From NCBI GenBank assembly GCA_016704445.1, contig JADJAE010000028.1, positions 1-64,000 on the forward strand: 64,000 nucleotides of DNA, given 5' to 3'. The notes below the pieces were generated by a model. It saw only the letters and a list, made by a program, of their open reading frames with translations. It searched no databases and was not told where the DNA came from. Positions 18,819-28,175 of this stretch are shown here, piece after piece (positions within the stretch are counted from its first letter, which is position 1; every line of letters starts with the position of its first letter). The position numbers and the translations under genes were made by a program. Source of the DNA: Deltaproteobacteria bacterium (GTDB lineage Bacteria; Myxococcota_A; Polyangia; Polyangiales; Ga0077539).

Positions 18819-19568
18819 TCAGCGGTGCAGGGCCGCGAGGTCGACGCCCGCCGCGGCCAGCGCCGCCTTCTGCGCGGCCACCAGCGAGGCGATGCCACCG
18901 AGCGCGAGGTCGACCAGACCGTCGACCTGCGCCCTCGCGACGGGCGCCCCCTCGGCGGTGCACTGAAGCTCCACCAGAGCCCCCGCCTCCGTGGCGACGA
19001 CGTTAACGTCCATGGCGGCGTCGCGGTCCTCCTCGTAGCACAGGTCGAGCATGGGCTCGGCGCCCACCACGCCCGCGCTCACCGCCGCCACCAGCGACAC
19101 GATCGGCCTGCCCTTGAGCAACCCCCGGGCGCGCAGCCCGTCGAGCGCGATGGCCAGCGCGACCATTCCGCCGGTGACGCTGGCGGTGCGCGTCCCGCCG
19201 TCGGCCTCGAGCACGTCGCAGTCGATGGTGATGGTGCGCTCGCCCAGCGCGGCGCCGTCCACCGACGAGCGCAGCGCCCGCCCGATGAGCCGGGCGATCT
19301 CCTGCGAGCGCCCCGAGAGCGGCCGCCCGTTGAAGCCGTCGCGGCTCTGCCGCTTCGGCCCCGTGCGCGGGTGCATCAGGTACTCCGCCGTGACCCAGCC
19401 CGCGCCGCGTCCGCGCATGAAGTCCTTCACGCCCTCGTCGACGCTCGCCACGCAGAGCACCACCGTGCCGCCCGCGCGGTAGAGCACGCTGCCGTCGCCC
19501 TGGCGCTTCCACCCGGTCTCCAGGCTCACCGGCCTCAGCGCGTCGTAGCCCCTACCGTCCTTCCGCAT
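18819..19568 (-). CDS. rph: ribonuclease PH
   Basis: 249 residues. Start ATG 19568 is chosen because AAGGAG lies just before it and the family begins MRKDGR; a start 27 bp upstream is less likely. Signatures: GRGYDALRPV, CVASVDEGVKDFMRGRGAGW, TAEYLMHPRTGPKR, the phosphate-binding GRSQEIARLIGRALR, DCDVLEADGGTRTASVTGG and VSAGVVGAEPMLDLCYEED. The enzyme trims tRNA 3' ends by phosphorolysis. The start overlaps the end of the histidine kinase gene by 17 bp, so the kinase, rph, the secreted protein and rdgB may share a transcript. Confidence 0.95.
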   Translation of the reverse strand: MRKDGRGYDALRPVSLETGWKRQGDGSVLYRAGGTVVLCVASVDEGVKDFMRGRGAGWVTAEYLMHPRTGPKRQSRDGFNGRPLSGRSQEIARLIGRALRSSVDGAALGERTITIDCDVLEADGGTRTASVTGGMVALAIALDGLRARGLLKGRPIVSLVAAVSAGVVGAEPMLDLCYEEDRDAAMDVNVVATEAGALVELQCTAEGAPVARAQVDGLVDLALGGIASLVAAQKAALAAAGVDLAALHR

Positions 19569-21153
19569 CGATCGCTCCTTCCGTCGCCCCGTCATCGAGC
19601 GAGGCCGGGAGCCATAACACGAAGCGCGCGCCGCCCCCGTCCGACGCCGGAGCCCGCTCGGCGTGGAGGCTCCCCCCGTGCGCGACGGCGATCTCCCGGG
19701 AGAGCGAGAGGCCGAGCCCCGATCCCCTCGACTTGGTCGTGAAGAACAGCTCGAAGAGGTGCGCCTCGGCCTCCGCGCTGAGCCCCGGCCCGGAGTCGCT
19801 CACGCACACCGCCGCGCCCTCGACGCCGTCCTTCGCGAGCGCCATCACCCGCACCACCACCCGGGGCGACGCGACGCCTGCCAGCTCCATCGCCTCTCGC
19901 GCGTTGCGCAGCAGGTTGAGCATCGCCTGTCGTAGCTGCGACTCGTCCGCGCGCACCGTGGGCGTCCCCTCCTCCAGCACCTTGGTGAGCTCGACCCCCG
20001 CGGCGCCCATCTCCGCCGCCACGAAGAGCAGCGTCTCGTCCACCAGGGCGCCGAGGTCTTCGCGCTGGAGCCTCGGCGTGGGCAGGCGCGCCACGCGGAG
20101 GTACTCCTCCGTCAGCCGGGTGAGCCGGTCGATCTCCCGCTGGATCGAGCGCACCAGCCGCCGCGACTCGCTCCCCGGCTCGCCCATGGCGTCGAGCTCG
20201 TCGCCCAGCATCTCGGCGTTGAGCGCCATCGACGACAGCGGGTTTCGCACCTCGTGGGTGACGTGCGCCGCCATGCGCCCGACCGCCGCCAGCCGCTCGG
20301 CCTGGAGGCGCTTCTCGTTGGCCTCGCGCAGCGCCACGTCGCGCGCGCCCATCGCCCCGACCATGCGCTCGAACTCCTGCGCCAGCTCGCCGATCTCGTC
20401 CTCCGCCGCGGGCACCGGGACCGTGCCCAGCTCCCCGCGCCCCACCGCCTGCGCCCGGTCGCGCAGCCTCGCCAGCGGGTCGAGCGCCCGCCGCGCCCGC
20501 AGCGTCGTCAGCACCCCCAGCAGGCACGCGACGGCCGTCGCGATCACCGTGAGGCGCAGCGTCTCCGCCTGCTGCCGCTCGGCCCCGTCGGAGAGCGCCT
20601 TCACCCGCGCCTGCAGCGACCGGATCAGCGACGTGAGCGCGTCCTTGCTCTGCAGCTCGCGCCCGATGAGCTCGCGCTCCTCGCGCTGCGCCCTCGCGAG
20701 GTCGGCGCTCGTCAGCGTGCGAAGCAGGCCGTCGAACAGCCGCTCGTCCTCGGCCCAGAGGCGGTCGATGACGTCGAGGCTGCGCAGGGTCTCCTCCAGC
20801 AGGCGCTGGTCGTCGCGGTCGAGCGCGAGGCGCAGCCTGCGTTGCACCACGGCCCGCGCCCCGGCGAGCCGGCCACGGCGGGAGCGGCGCGTGACGTCGA
20901 TGAAGGTCTGCGAGCCGACGCGGTTCTGCTCGTCGACGAGGCGGTCGAGCACCGTGGCGAGCTGGCTCTGGTTGCCGCGGTCCTCGCCGAGGGCGGCGGT
21001 GAGCGGGAGGTAGACCTCGTTGGCGAGGCGCAGCGAGCGCACGGTGCGCTGCTGGCGCTGCAGCGACCAGACCGCGACGGCACCGAAGGCGAGGATCAGC
21101 GTCGCGAAGCCCGCCAGCACCTGCGTACGGACGCTGCGGGTTCGTCGGGCCAT
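19552..21153 (-). CDS. membrane sensor histidine kinase
   Basis: 533 residues. Membrane helix at about 11-31, a helical periplasmic sensor of about 170 residues (NQSQLATVLDRLVDEQNRVG; four-helix-bundle style), second helix at about 201-219, HAMP (about 220-275), HisKA with His300 in HVTHEVRNPL, and HATPase with N box NLLRNAREAM, G1 DSGPGL, FF box LFELFFTT and G2 GSGLGLSL. All catalytic residues are present. No response regulator is adjacent, so the partner is elsewhere. It is the first gene of a probable operon with rph and rdgB and is divergent from the carboxylesterase. Confidence 0.9.
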   Translation of the reverse strand: MARRTRSVRTQVLAGFATLILAFGAVAVWSLQRQQRTVRSLRLANEVYLPLTAALGEDRGNQSQLATVLDRLVDEQNRVGSQTFIDVTRRSRRGRLAGARAVVQRRLRLALDRDDQRLLEETLRSLDVIDRLWAEDERLFDGLLRTLTSADLARAQREERELIGRELQSKDALTSLIRSLQARVKALSDGAERQQAETLRLTVIATAVACLLGVLTTLRARRALDPLARLRDRAQAVGRGELGTVPVPAAEDEIGELAQEFERMVGAMGARDVALREANEKRLQAERLAAVGRMAAHVTHEVRNPLSSMALNAEMLGDELDAMGEPGSESRRLVRSIQREIDRLTRLTEEYLRVARLPTPRLQREDLGALVDETLLFVAAEMGAAGVELTKVLEEGTPTVRADESQLRQAMLNLLRNAREAMELAGVASPRVVVRVMALAKDGVEGAAVCVSDSGPGLSAEAEAHLFELFFTTKSRGSGLGLSLSREIAVAHGGSLHAERAPASDGGGARFVLWLPASLDDGATEGAIDAEGR

Positions 21154-21246
21154 GCGCGAGGGTGGGAGTAACAGATCACCCCGGCACGGCCACGCCCGCG
21201 ATCACCCCTCGCCCCGCCCCGCGCCCATCTGATATCGCTCTCCGCC

Positions 21247-22923
21247 ATGCCCTCGCTTCCGCGCCTCTCGTGGACCCTTCCCCTCCTCCTGGCCGCCTGC
21301 TCGTCCGACCCGACGCCCGCCGCCGACGCCGGAGTCACCGACGCTCCCTCGGCCACCGACGCCCCCACGGCCACTGACGCGCCCGTCGTCACCGACGCCC
21401 CCGTCGCCGAGCGCCCGATGGTGATGACCACCCGCGGTCCGGTGCTCGGCGTCACCGAGGACGGCATCCGGCACTTCTTCGGCATCCCCTACGCCGCCCC
21501 GCCCATCGGTCCGCTCCGCTGGCGCGCCCCCGAGCCCGCCGCCCAATGGACCGCTCCCCGCGACGCCTCCACCAAGGGCGCCTCTTGCCCGCAGGCCCCG
21601 GGCCTCCTCGTGGGCAGCCCCACCACCAGCGAGGACTGCCTCTTCCTCAACCTCTGGACCCCGCCGATCCAGCCGGTAGCGCCTCGCCCGGTGATGGTGT
21701 TCATCCACGGCGGCGGCTTCGGCGCGGGCTCCGGCAACGACGGCCAGTACGACGGCCCCGAGCTCGCCCGCCGCGGCGCGGTGGTCATCAACTTCAACTA
21801 CCGCCTCGGGCAGCTCGGCTTCCTCGGCCACACCGCCCTCGCCGCCGAGGACACCGCCCACCACTCCAGCGGCAACTACGGCCTCATGGACCAGCAGGCC
21901 GCCCTCCGCTGGGTGCGCGACAACGCCGCAGCCTTCGGCGGCGACCCCGCCAACGTCACCCTCTTCGGCGAGTCCGCGGGCGGCATCTCGGTCTGCGCCC
22001 ACGTCACATCGCCCGTGTCCGCGGGGCTCTTCCACCGCGCGGTCACCCAGAGCGGGCCGTGCAGCTTCCTTACCACCCCGCTGCGCGACGAGGACGCCCG
22101 CGCGCCCGTGCAGTCCGCCGCCTCGCAGGGCCGCCTCTTCGCGCAGGCCGTCGGCTGCGGCGCCGCCGCCGACGTCGTCGCCTGCATGCGCGGCAAGACC
22201 GTCGCCGAGGTGCTCGCCGCCGCGCCGCGCCCCATCGAGCTCGAGCGCTACGGCGCGCGCTACCAGCCCACCATCGACGGGTACATCCTCACCGAGGCCC
22301 CGTGGCGCGCGCTCGCCGCCGGGCGCTTCAACCGCGTGCCCTTCATCACCGGCTCCAACCAGGACGAGGGCACCGTCTTCACCCGCGGGCAGATGATCCC
22401 CGACGAGGCCGCGTACCGCGCCGCCGTGGCCCCGCTGGTGCCCGATCACGTCGACGACGTCCTGCGGCTCTACCCGATCTCCGCCTACGGCAGCGCCTTC
22501 GCGGCCTTCACGGCCTTCGCGGGCGACGCCGTCTTCGGCTGTCCCTCCCGCGCCCAGGCGCGCCTCGTCGCCGCCACCGGAACGCCCGCGTTCCAGTACT
22601 ACTTCAGCAAGCTCAACCAGCGCGCCCACGCGGTCACCGGCCTCGGCGTCTATCACTCCGCCGAGATCGCCTACGTGTTCGGCCGCTTCACGGGCTTCTT
22701 CGCCCGCACCGACGCCGACACCACCGTCGCCGACGCGATGGGCGCCGCCTGGGTGCGCTTCGCCGCCACGGGCAACCCCAGCGCCATGGGCGCCTCGACC
22801 TGGCCCGCCTTCACCGCGGCGAACGACACCTACCTGGAGTTCGGCGACATGATCCGCACCGCGACGGGGCTGCGCCGCGACCGCTGCGACGTGATGGAGG
22901 CCTGGATCCTCCCGCCGCAGTAG
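21247..22923 (+). CDS. type-B carboxylesterase lipoprotein
   Basis: 558 residues. Signal peptide with lipobox LAAC (Cys18), then an acidic linker of TDAP-type units (residues about 27-56). The esterase domain is complete: RGPVLGV, IPYAAPPIGPLRW, SEDCLFLNLWTP, oxyanion hole HGGGF, nucleophile Ser243 in GESAGG, acid Glu in NQDEGT and His in GVYHSAEIAYVFG. Such enzymes hydrolyse esters of lipids, drugs or phenolics. Lipidation plus a flexible linker places the enzyme at the cell surface or periplasmic face. Divergent from the histidine kinase with 93 bp between them. Confidence 0.9.
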   Translation: MPSLPRLSWTLPLLLAACSSDPTPAADAGVTDAPSATDAPTATDAPVVTDAPVAERPMVMTTRGPVLGVTEDGIRHFFGIPYAAPPIGPLRWRAPEPAAQWTAPRDASTKGASCPQAPGLLVGSPTTSEDCLFLNLWTPPIQPVAPRPVMVFIHGGGFGAGSGNDGQYDGPELARRGAVVINFNYRLGQLGFLGHTALAAEDTAHHSSGNYGLMDQQAALRWVRDNAAAFGGDPANVTLFGESAGGISVCAHVTSPVSAGLFHRAVTQSGPCSFLTTPLRDEDARAPVQSAASQGRLFAQAVGCGAAADVVACMRGKTVAEVLAAAPRPIELERYGARYQPTIDGYILTEAPWRALAAGRFNRVPFITGSNQDEGTVFTRGQMIPDEAAYRAAVAPLVPDHVDDVLRLYPISAYGSAFAAFTAFAGDAVFGCPSRAQARLVAATGTPAFQYYFSKLNQRAHAVTGLGVYHSAEIAYVFGRFTGFFARTDADTTVADAMGAAWVRFAATGNPSAMGASTWPAFTAANDTYLEFGDMIRTATGLRRDRCDVMEAWILPPQ

Positions 22924-22937
22924 CCAGGAGGCGCCCG

Positions 22938-24679
22938 TCAGGGCCCCACCACCACCATCCCCCGCGTGTTGTCCCGCACGAAGCCTGCGACCAGCCCCGG
23001 CACCGGGTTGCGCACCCCGTCGTCGGCGCCCGTCAGCGGGTCGAGGTGTGTCATCCCTGGCACGAAGAGCGCCCGAAACCCCCGCTCGCTCATCCGATCG
23101 GCGCCCGCTGCGGGCAGGTCGACGCCGACCGTCGGGGCCACGCGCGCTCGCATCCCCTCGAAGGCGCTCGCGCGACCGACGAGGGCCGTCGCGACCGCCA
23201 GCACCGGCACGTCGACCTCGGCCCCGTGCGTCGCCCGGATGCCCTCGCGCACCTGCCAGCTATCGGCCGCGAGCCGGAGGTTGCCGACGATGGAGGTGTC
23301 GAGCGAGAGCCTCGTCGGGAAGTACCACTCTCCGAAGTTGGTCGGCGTCGTGGACCACGCCGACGCCGCGTTGGCCAGCGGCGTGAACTCCGGAGGAGCG
23401 CTCATGGGCGCGTCGATCCACGAGTAGGTCTCCGTGCGGCCGCCCGGGACCGTGAGCTGCTCGGCGCTGGCGAAGGGGTTGGTCACCATGCGCAGCGGTC
23501 CTCCGGTCGGCCGGCCGATGGACATCCGGGCGAAGGCCAGCGGGCAGGAGGTGTCGTCGAAGGCGAGGCCCATCGCCGCGGCGTTGGTGAGCGGCGGCAC
23601 CGTCGTCAGGCTGAAGAGCAGCCGCAGCACGCGATCACGGCTGGGGTCGGCGACCACCGCGGAGGGCGAGAGCGCGGCGCGGCGGGCGACGATCTCGGAG
23701 GTGGCCAGCGCCCCCACCCCGAGGATCGGCAGCGAGGTGAAGTACGGCCCCGTGCGACGCAGTGCCTCGACGCCCGCGGTCGATCCGAAGGGACCGCCCA
23801 TCGAGCCCGCGCGCCACGCCGCCTCGCTCGCCGCGGTGCCGCTCGCCACGCCGTCGACCACCACCAGCCCGGCGAGAGTGCGGTACCCGCCGACGCCGTC
23901 GAAGTCCCACGCGGCGTAGGACTCGACCATCGTGGCCCCGAGCGAGTGGCCCATGAGGATCACGTGCTCGCGAGGCTGCGGCACCCGCGAGATCACCGCG
24001 CGGAGGTCGTCGAGCGTCGTCGCGAGGCCCCACTCGCTCATGAACGAGAGGGCGGCGTCGTTGGCCCTGCGATAGCCCCCGAAGACCTCGCCGCCGATGG
24101 TGACCGACTGGTCGTTGTAGAAGCCCGCGGCTACCTCCGGGTCGCCCAGCCGGTCGGCGGCGCTCATCCCGCGGAGGTCTTCGAGGAGGTTGGCGCGGCG
24201 ATCGATGACCCACACCTCCACGGGCGCTCCGCCGGTGTTCGCCCGCTTCACCAGCGAGCGCGCCAGCGGGTCGAAGGACCCCGCGCCCCCGAGAAAGCCG
24301 GGCATCGCGACCACCACCGCGCGCACCCCCACCGCCGGGGTGACGTCGACGCGGTAGCGCATCACCGGCACGCGGTTGAACACCGTCGGCGTGGCGGCCA
24401 TCGTCGTGGGGTTCGGCGGCGGCATCGGAGCGTCGACGAAGAAGCGCTCACGGCGCACCCCCGGCCTCGGCGACGGAGCCCTCGGCCACCGGCATGTCGG
24501 GGATGTCGCGCACCTTCGGCGTCGAACGGCGCATCGCCCGCGACGTGCGGCTCGCCCGGCGCATCGGCCGCGACGTCGGCGACGGAGGCGTCGGCGGGCG
24601 ATGGCGCTGGGTCGGAGCACGCCGAGAGCAAACCCAGACCCGAGAGACATGCGACCAGCCCGCGAGGACGACGGCTCAT
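22938..24679 (-). CDS. alpha/beta-hydrolase lipoprotein (two frameshifts)
   Basis: About 579 residues if two single extra bases are removed, one near 24518 and one in the five-C run 24458-24462; the total then divides by three. The true N-terminus is ATG 24679: signal peptide with lipobox LSAC, then an acidic linker (SPADASVADVAADAP). Frame two reads VRDIPDMPVAEGSVAEAGG and frame three resumes at VRRERFFVDAPMPP. The body is an alpha/beta hydrolase: VVVAMPGFLGGAGSFDPLA, HVILMGHSLGATMVESYAAW with the GHSLG nucleophile elbow, and a late MTHLDPLTG with the probable His. Substrate unknown. It is convergent with the carboxylesterase, 14 bp apart. Confidence 0.7.
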
Positions 24680-24775
24680 GGACGATAGGAGTACGTCGGT
24701 CACTCCTCGGATGCACCCGAAGCGTCGCCCTGACGTACAAGAGCGGCGTTCGTCTACGCGGGAGGAGCCCCACCG

Positions 24776-25888
24776 ATGGCAGACCGTTTCACCGAGACCT
24801 CGCACACCAGCTTCGGCGGCAACATCGTCCGCTCGATCGTTGGAATTCCCCTGGGAATCCTGCTTTTTCTTGGCTCGTTCGTCGTGCTCTGGATGACCGA
24901 GGGGCGCACCGACTGGTCGAAGGTCGCCGCGCGCACGGTGGTCGCTTCACCCGACCGTGCGGCGGGCTTCGAGGGTCAGCCGGTGAGCGTGACCGGTCCC
25001 ATCACCTCGACCGAAGCCCTCGGCGACCCGGACTTCGTGCAGCCTGGTCCGTACGTCTCGCTGCGCCGCGAGGTGGAGCAGTTCGCGTGGATCGAGAGCC
25101 AGTCGAGCAACAGCCGCAGCAGCACCGGCGGCTCGACCACCACGCAGACCACGTACACCTACGCCACCGGGTGGACCGCCACCCCTCAGGCCTCCAGCGG
25201 CTTTCGCGTTCCTGAAGGGCACGACAACCCGCCCATGACGGTGCAGTCCACGCGCTTCGTCGTCCCCCGCGCCGCCGTCGGCGCATGGAACCTCGACCTC
25301 GCCCACGTCGAGTTCGAGCGAGGCTCCGTGCTGCCTCCCACGACGATCCAGCGCGTCGGGCGGGGAGCGAGCTTCGTCCCGGCGGGCGAGCACCTCTTCG
25401 GCGGCAGCGGCACCCCCGACGCCCCCCACCTGGGCGACCTCCGCGTGCGCTTCACCGCCGTGCGCAACGGCACCACCGTCACCGCCTTCGGTCAGGCGGG
25501 CGCAGGGACCGTCGCGCCCCTCAGCGTCGACGGCGACCCCTGGATGCGCGTCCTCTCCGGCGACCGACCGACGGCCATCCAGACCCTCGCCTCGGAGTAC
25601 TCCGCCACCGGCTGGATCGGCCGCGTCATCGGCTTCCTCATGATGTGGATCGGGATGCTGCTCTTCCTCGGCCCCATCTCGACCTTCCTCAACGTGCTGC
25701 CCTTCCTCGGGTCAGCGTCGCGCTTCGTCACGATGCTCGTGACCTTCCCCCTCGCGCTCGTGCTCACCACCGTCACCGTCGTCGTGGCCATGGTCGCGCA
25801 CAGCGTCGTCGCGCTGGTCGTCTCGGTGCTCACGCTGATCGTCCTCTTCGTGGTGCTCGCCCGGGGGCGCAGGCCCGCGAGGGCGTAG
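24776..25888 (+). CDS. TMEM43-like membrane protein
   Basis: 370 residues. One membrane helix near the start (about 17-42), a soluble region of about 210 residues with a Ser/Thr-rich loop, then three or four hydrophobic helices (from about 280 to the end). The pattern VVASPDRAAGFEGQPVSVTG, YVSLRREVEQFAWIE, NPPM and the C-terminal IGRVIGFLMMWIGMLLFLGP matches the TMEM43/LUMA family, which is found in many bacteria and in the animal nuclear envelope. Bacterial function is unknown. Divergent from the hydrolase lipoprotein, with 96 bp between starts. Confidence 0.8.
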   Translation: MADRFTETSHTSFGGNIVRSIVGIPLGILLFLGSFVVLWMTEGRTDWSKVAARTVVASPDRAAGFEGQPVSVTGPITSTEALGDPDFVQPGPYVSLRREVEQFAWIESQSSNSRSSTGGSTTTQTTYTYATGWTATPQASSGFRVPEGHDNPPMTVQSTRFVVPRAAVGAWNLDLAHVEFERGSVLPPTTIQRVGRGASFVPAGEHLFGGSGTPDAPHLGDLRVRFTAVRNGTTVTAFGQAGAGTVAPLSVDGDPWMRVLSGDRPTAIQTLASEYSATGWIGRVIGFLMMWIGMLLFLGPISTFLNVLPFLGSASRFVTMLVTFPLALVLTTVTVVVAMVAHSVVALVVSVLTLIVLFVVLARGRRPARA

Positions 25889-25895
25889 CGAGCGC

Positions 25896-28175
25896 TCAGC
25901 GCCCTCTCGGGAATCGCAGCGTCAGCCCGAGGCCCACCTGGATCATCCGCGCGTCCTCGGAGAGCGCCTCGACGGCGGGGTCGCCCCCGAGTTCGACCAC
26001 CTGGACATAGCGAAGCACCGGACCGATCGAGAGCGCCCGGCCCAGTCGGAAGTCCACCCCGAGGCCCGCGTCGAAGCCGAAGCGAAGGAGACCGCCGGTG
26101 AGCGCGGCCCCCGCCCCCGCGGACACCCAGGGCTGCACCGCGCCGTTACTCGGGGTGAGCCGCACCCCTGCGCCGAGGAGCGTCGACACGCCGGGCGCCT
26201 CGTCACCGCGAGGGAACACCACCCCGGCGGCGAAGAGCTCCACGCCAAACACGAGGCCGCTGGTACCAACCGACGGGCGGCGGAGGTCGAGGCCCAGCCG
26301 GAGCGATCCCGCGAGGCCGTGGGTGATGTCCTTGGCGTTGCCCATGAACACCCCGGAGGTGTCCTCGTCGGCGTTGCGCTGATAGGTGGAGAGCATGTTG
26401 GCGTAGAGCCCCTCCGCCCGCACCGAGAGCCTCTGGACGACGCCATCGGGGACCACCGGCGGAGGCGGAGGGCGGGGCAGCGAGAGCGCGTCGGTGTCCA
26501 CCTGCTCGTCGGCAGCGAGCGTGAGATGCAGGCTGAACGACGTGGCCCCCACGCTCCAGCGCACGGGCACGCTCCACTCTCCCGCCGCGGCATCGACCGC
26601 CCGACCCTGCTCGGCGCTCACCGGCCCTCCCCTCGCCTGCGCCGCGAAGGCCTCCTCGGCGTAGGCCACGTCGCTCCGGTCGAGGAGCCTCAGCCTCACC
26701 CGAGCTCGCCTCGCCACGGGGTCGGCCTCCTCCAGCGTCGCGCTCACCCGGTAGGGGGCCCTCGCCGCCCGCTCGAAGGTCGCCTCGGCGGCGGCGCCAC
26801 CGTCGCCCTCGGGAGCGCACCGCAGCGTGTGAAAGCGCAGCCGGTCGAGCACCGTCGAGCTCCCCGCGGCGACCGGATCGCCGTCGAGGGTGCAGCTCAC
26901 CCCCGCGGGCAGCGAGAGGCTCTCCCGGTAGGGCTCCGCCGTGGGGGTGAGCGCCGTGGAGACGACCGCCACCCTGGCCACCGGCCCGAAGGGACCTTCG
27001 TAGCGCTCGGCATCGAGGGCGCTCACTCGGACGAAGCGCTGCCCCGGGGTGATCGCGAGCGCGAGGTGGTCGACCGCGAGGGCGGGGCGTGCGTCGCTCT
27101 CCAGCACGGTGAAGGCCTCGTCGCGAGCGACCTGCACGTGCCACTCCGCGGGCGCCGGGACCCCGTTGTCCCCGGGCGACGTCACGCCCGCACCATAGGC
27201 GCCCACCAGCGAAGGCGACGGGTCGAGGAGCACCGCAGGAGGGAGAGCGGTCCACACCGGAGCGAGCGGCAGCCGGTGCACCGGGGCGATGCGCTCCCCC
27301 ACCTCCGCGCGGGCGCCGAAGCCCTCGGGGATGGTCACCGTCTGCGCCCCGGAGCGTAGCTGCCCGGAGCCTCGGTAGACGGTCAGCGTGGTGGCGGCGC
27401 GAACACCTTCGGACACCGAGAGCTGCGACTCGCCATCGCGGAGGATCGCCCTGCCTCCCGGGGTGTTGATCGCGACCTGCGAGGGTCGCCTCGGAGGCGG
27501 GCGGCGAGGCGGAGGGCGACGGCCGACGATGCCGATGACAGGGCCGACCACCACCGGGGCAGAGCCCCCCGGACCGTGGGCGAGGTCTCCCAGGAAGGCC
27601 CGCAGCGATCCGTTGACCAGGGTGGTGTCCCTCGCGGTGGCGGTGCGCCGCACCCGGGTGCTGGTGTCGCCGAGGATCACCACCAGCGTCGACTCGTAGA
27701 GCCGGAGCTGGGTCTCGTCCTGGAAGGTGAGCTCCGCCGACGACTGGGCCTCGGTGCTCACTCGGGTTCCGCGGAAGAGGGCGTCGTTGCTGCGGGCGGC
27801 GCGGGGCTGCGCGGTGGGCTGGGTCTGCACCTGCACCGCGTTGCTGACCGCCGTGAGCCAGGCCACCGGAGAGGGCCGCGGAGCCACCGGCAGTCGCCGG
27901 GGGAGGCGCAGTACCAGGCCCGCCGTGAGCCTCCGCTGCGGAGGGCATACCGTGGGGTTGTGCTGATGGATGACGTCGGTGCGGGAGGGCGCCCGATAGA
28001 CCCGCCGGGCGACGGCCGCGCAGGTCTCGCCCGCGCGCACCGTCACGGAGATGAACTCCGTCGGCGCAGGGGGCGGTGGCCTCCTCGGGGGGCTGCGCCT
28101 CGGCTGGGCGACCGCCGAGGAGGCGAGGAGCAGCGAGGTGATCACCGCCCCGATGGCCGCGTGGCGCGAGCGCAC
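25896..28175 (-). CDS. LysM / FecR-like / beta-barrel envelope protein
   Basis: 759 residues from a GTG at 28175 (GGAGGGGG just upstream), overlapping the kinase stop by one base (TAGTG). Signal peptide to SAVAQ. LysM at about 40-95 (VTVRAGETCAAVARRVYR, HNPTVCPPQ). FecR-like beta domain at about 105-310: VSNAVQVQTQ, DALFRGTRVSTEAQSSAEL, LRLYESTLVVILG. Fibronectin-like or sandwich segments follow, then a C-terminal barrel of about 170 residues ending in GLGLTLRFPRGR (alternating beta strands, terminal aromatic). It probably sits in the outer membrane with a wall-binding periplasmic module. Last gene of the cyclase-kinase operon. Confidence 0.75.
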   Translation of the reverse strand: MRSRHAAIGAVITSLLLASSAVAQPRRSPPRRPPPPAPTEFISVTVRAGETCAAVARRVYRAPSRTDVIHQHNPTVCPPQRRLTAGLVLRLPRRLPVAPRPSPVAWLTAVSNAVQVQTQPTAQPRAARSNDALFRGTRVSTEAQSSAELTFQDETQLRLYESTLVVILGDTSTRVRRTATARDTTLVNGSLRAFLGDLAHGPGGSAPVVVGPVIGIVGRRPPPRRPPPRRPSQVAINTPGGRAILRDGESQLSVSEGVRAATTLTVYRGSGQLRSGAQTVTIPEGFGARAEVGERIAPVHRLPLAPVWTALPPAVLLDPSPSLVGAYGAGVTSPGDNGVPAPAEWHVQVARDEAFTVLESDARPALAVDHLALAITPGQRFVRVSALDAERYEGPFGPVARVAVVSTALTPTAEPYRESLSLPAGVSCTLDGDPVAAGSSTVLDRLRFHTLRCAPEGDGGAAAEATFERAARAPYRVSATLEEADPVARRARVRLRLLDRSDVAYAEEAFAAQARGGPVSAEQGRAVDAAAGEWSVPVRWSVGATSFSLHLTLAADEQVDTDALSLPRPPPPPVVPDGVVQRLSVRAEGLYANMLSTYQRNADEDTSGVFMGNAKDITHGLAGSLRLGLDLRRPSVGTSGLVFGVELFAAGVVFPRGDEAPGVSTLLGAGVRLTPSNGAVQPWVSAGAGAALTGGLLRFGFDAGLGVDFRLGRALSIGPVLRYVQVVELGGDPAVEALSEDARMIQVGLGLTLRFPRGR

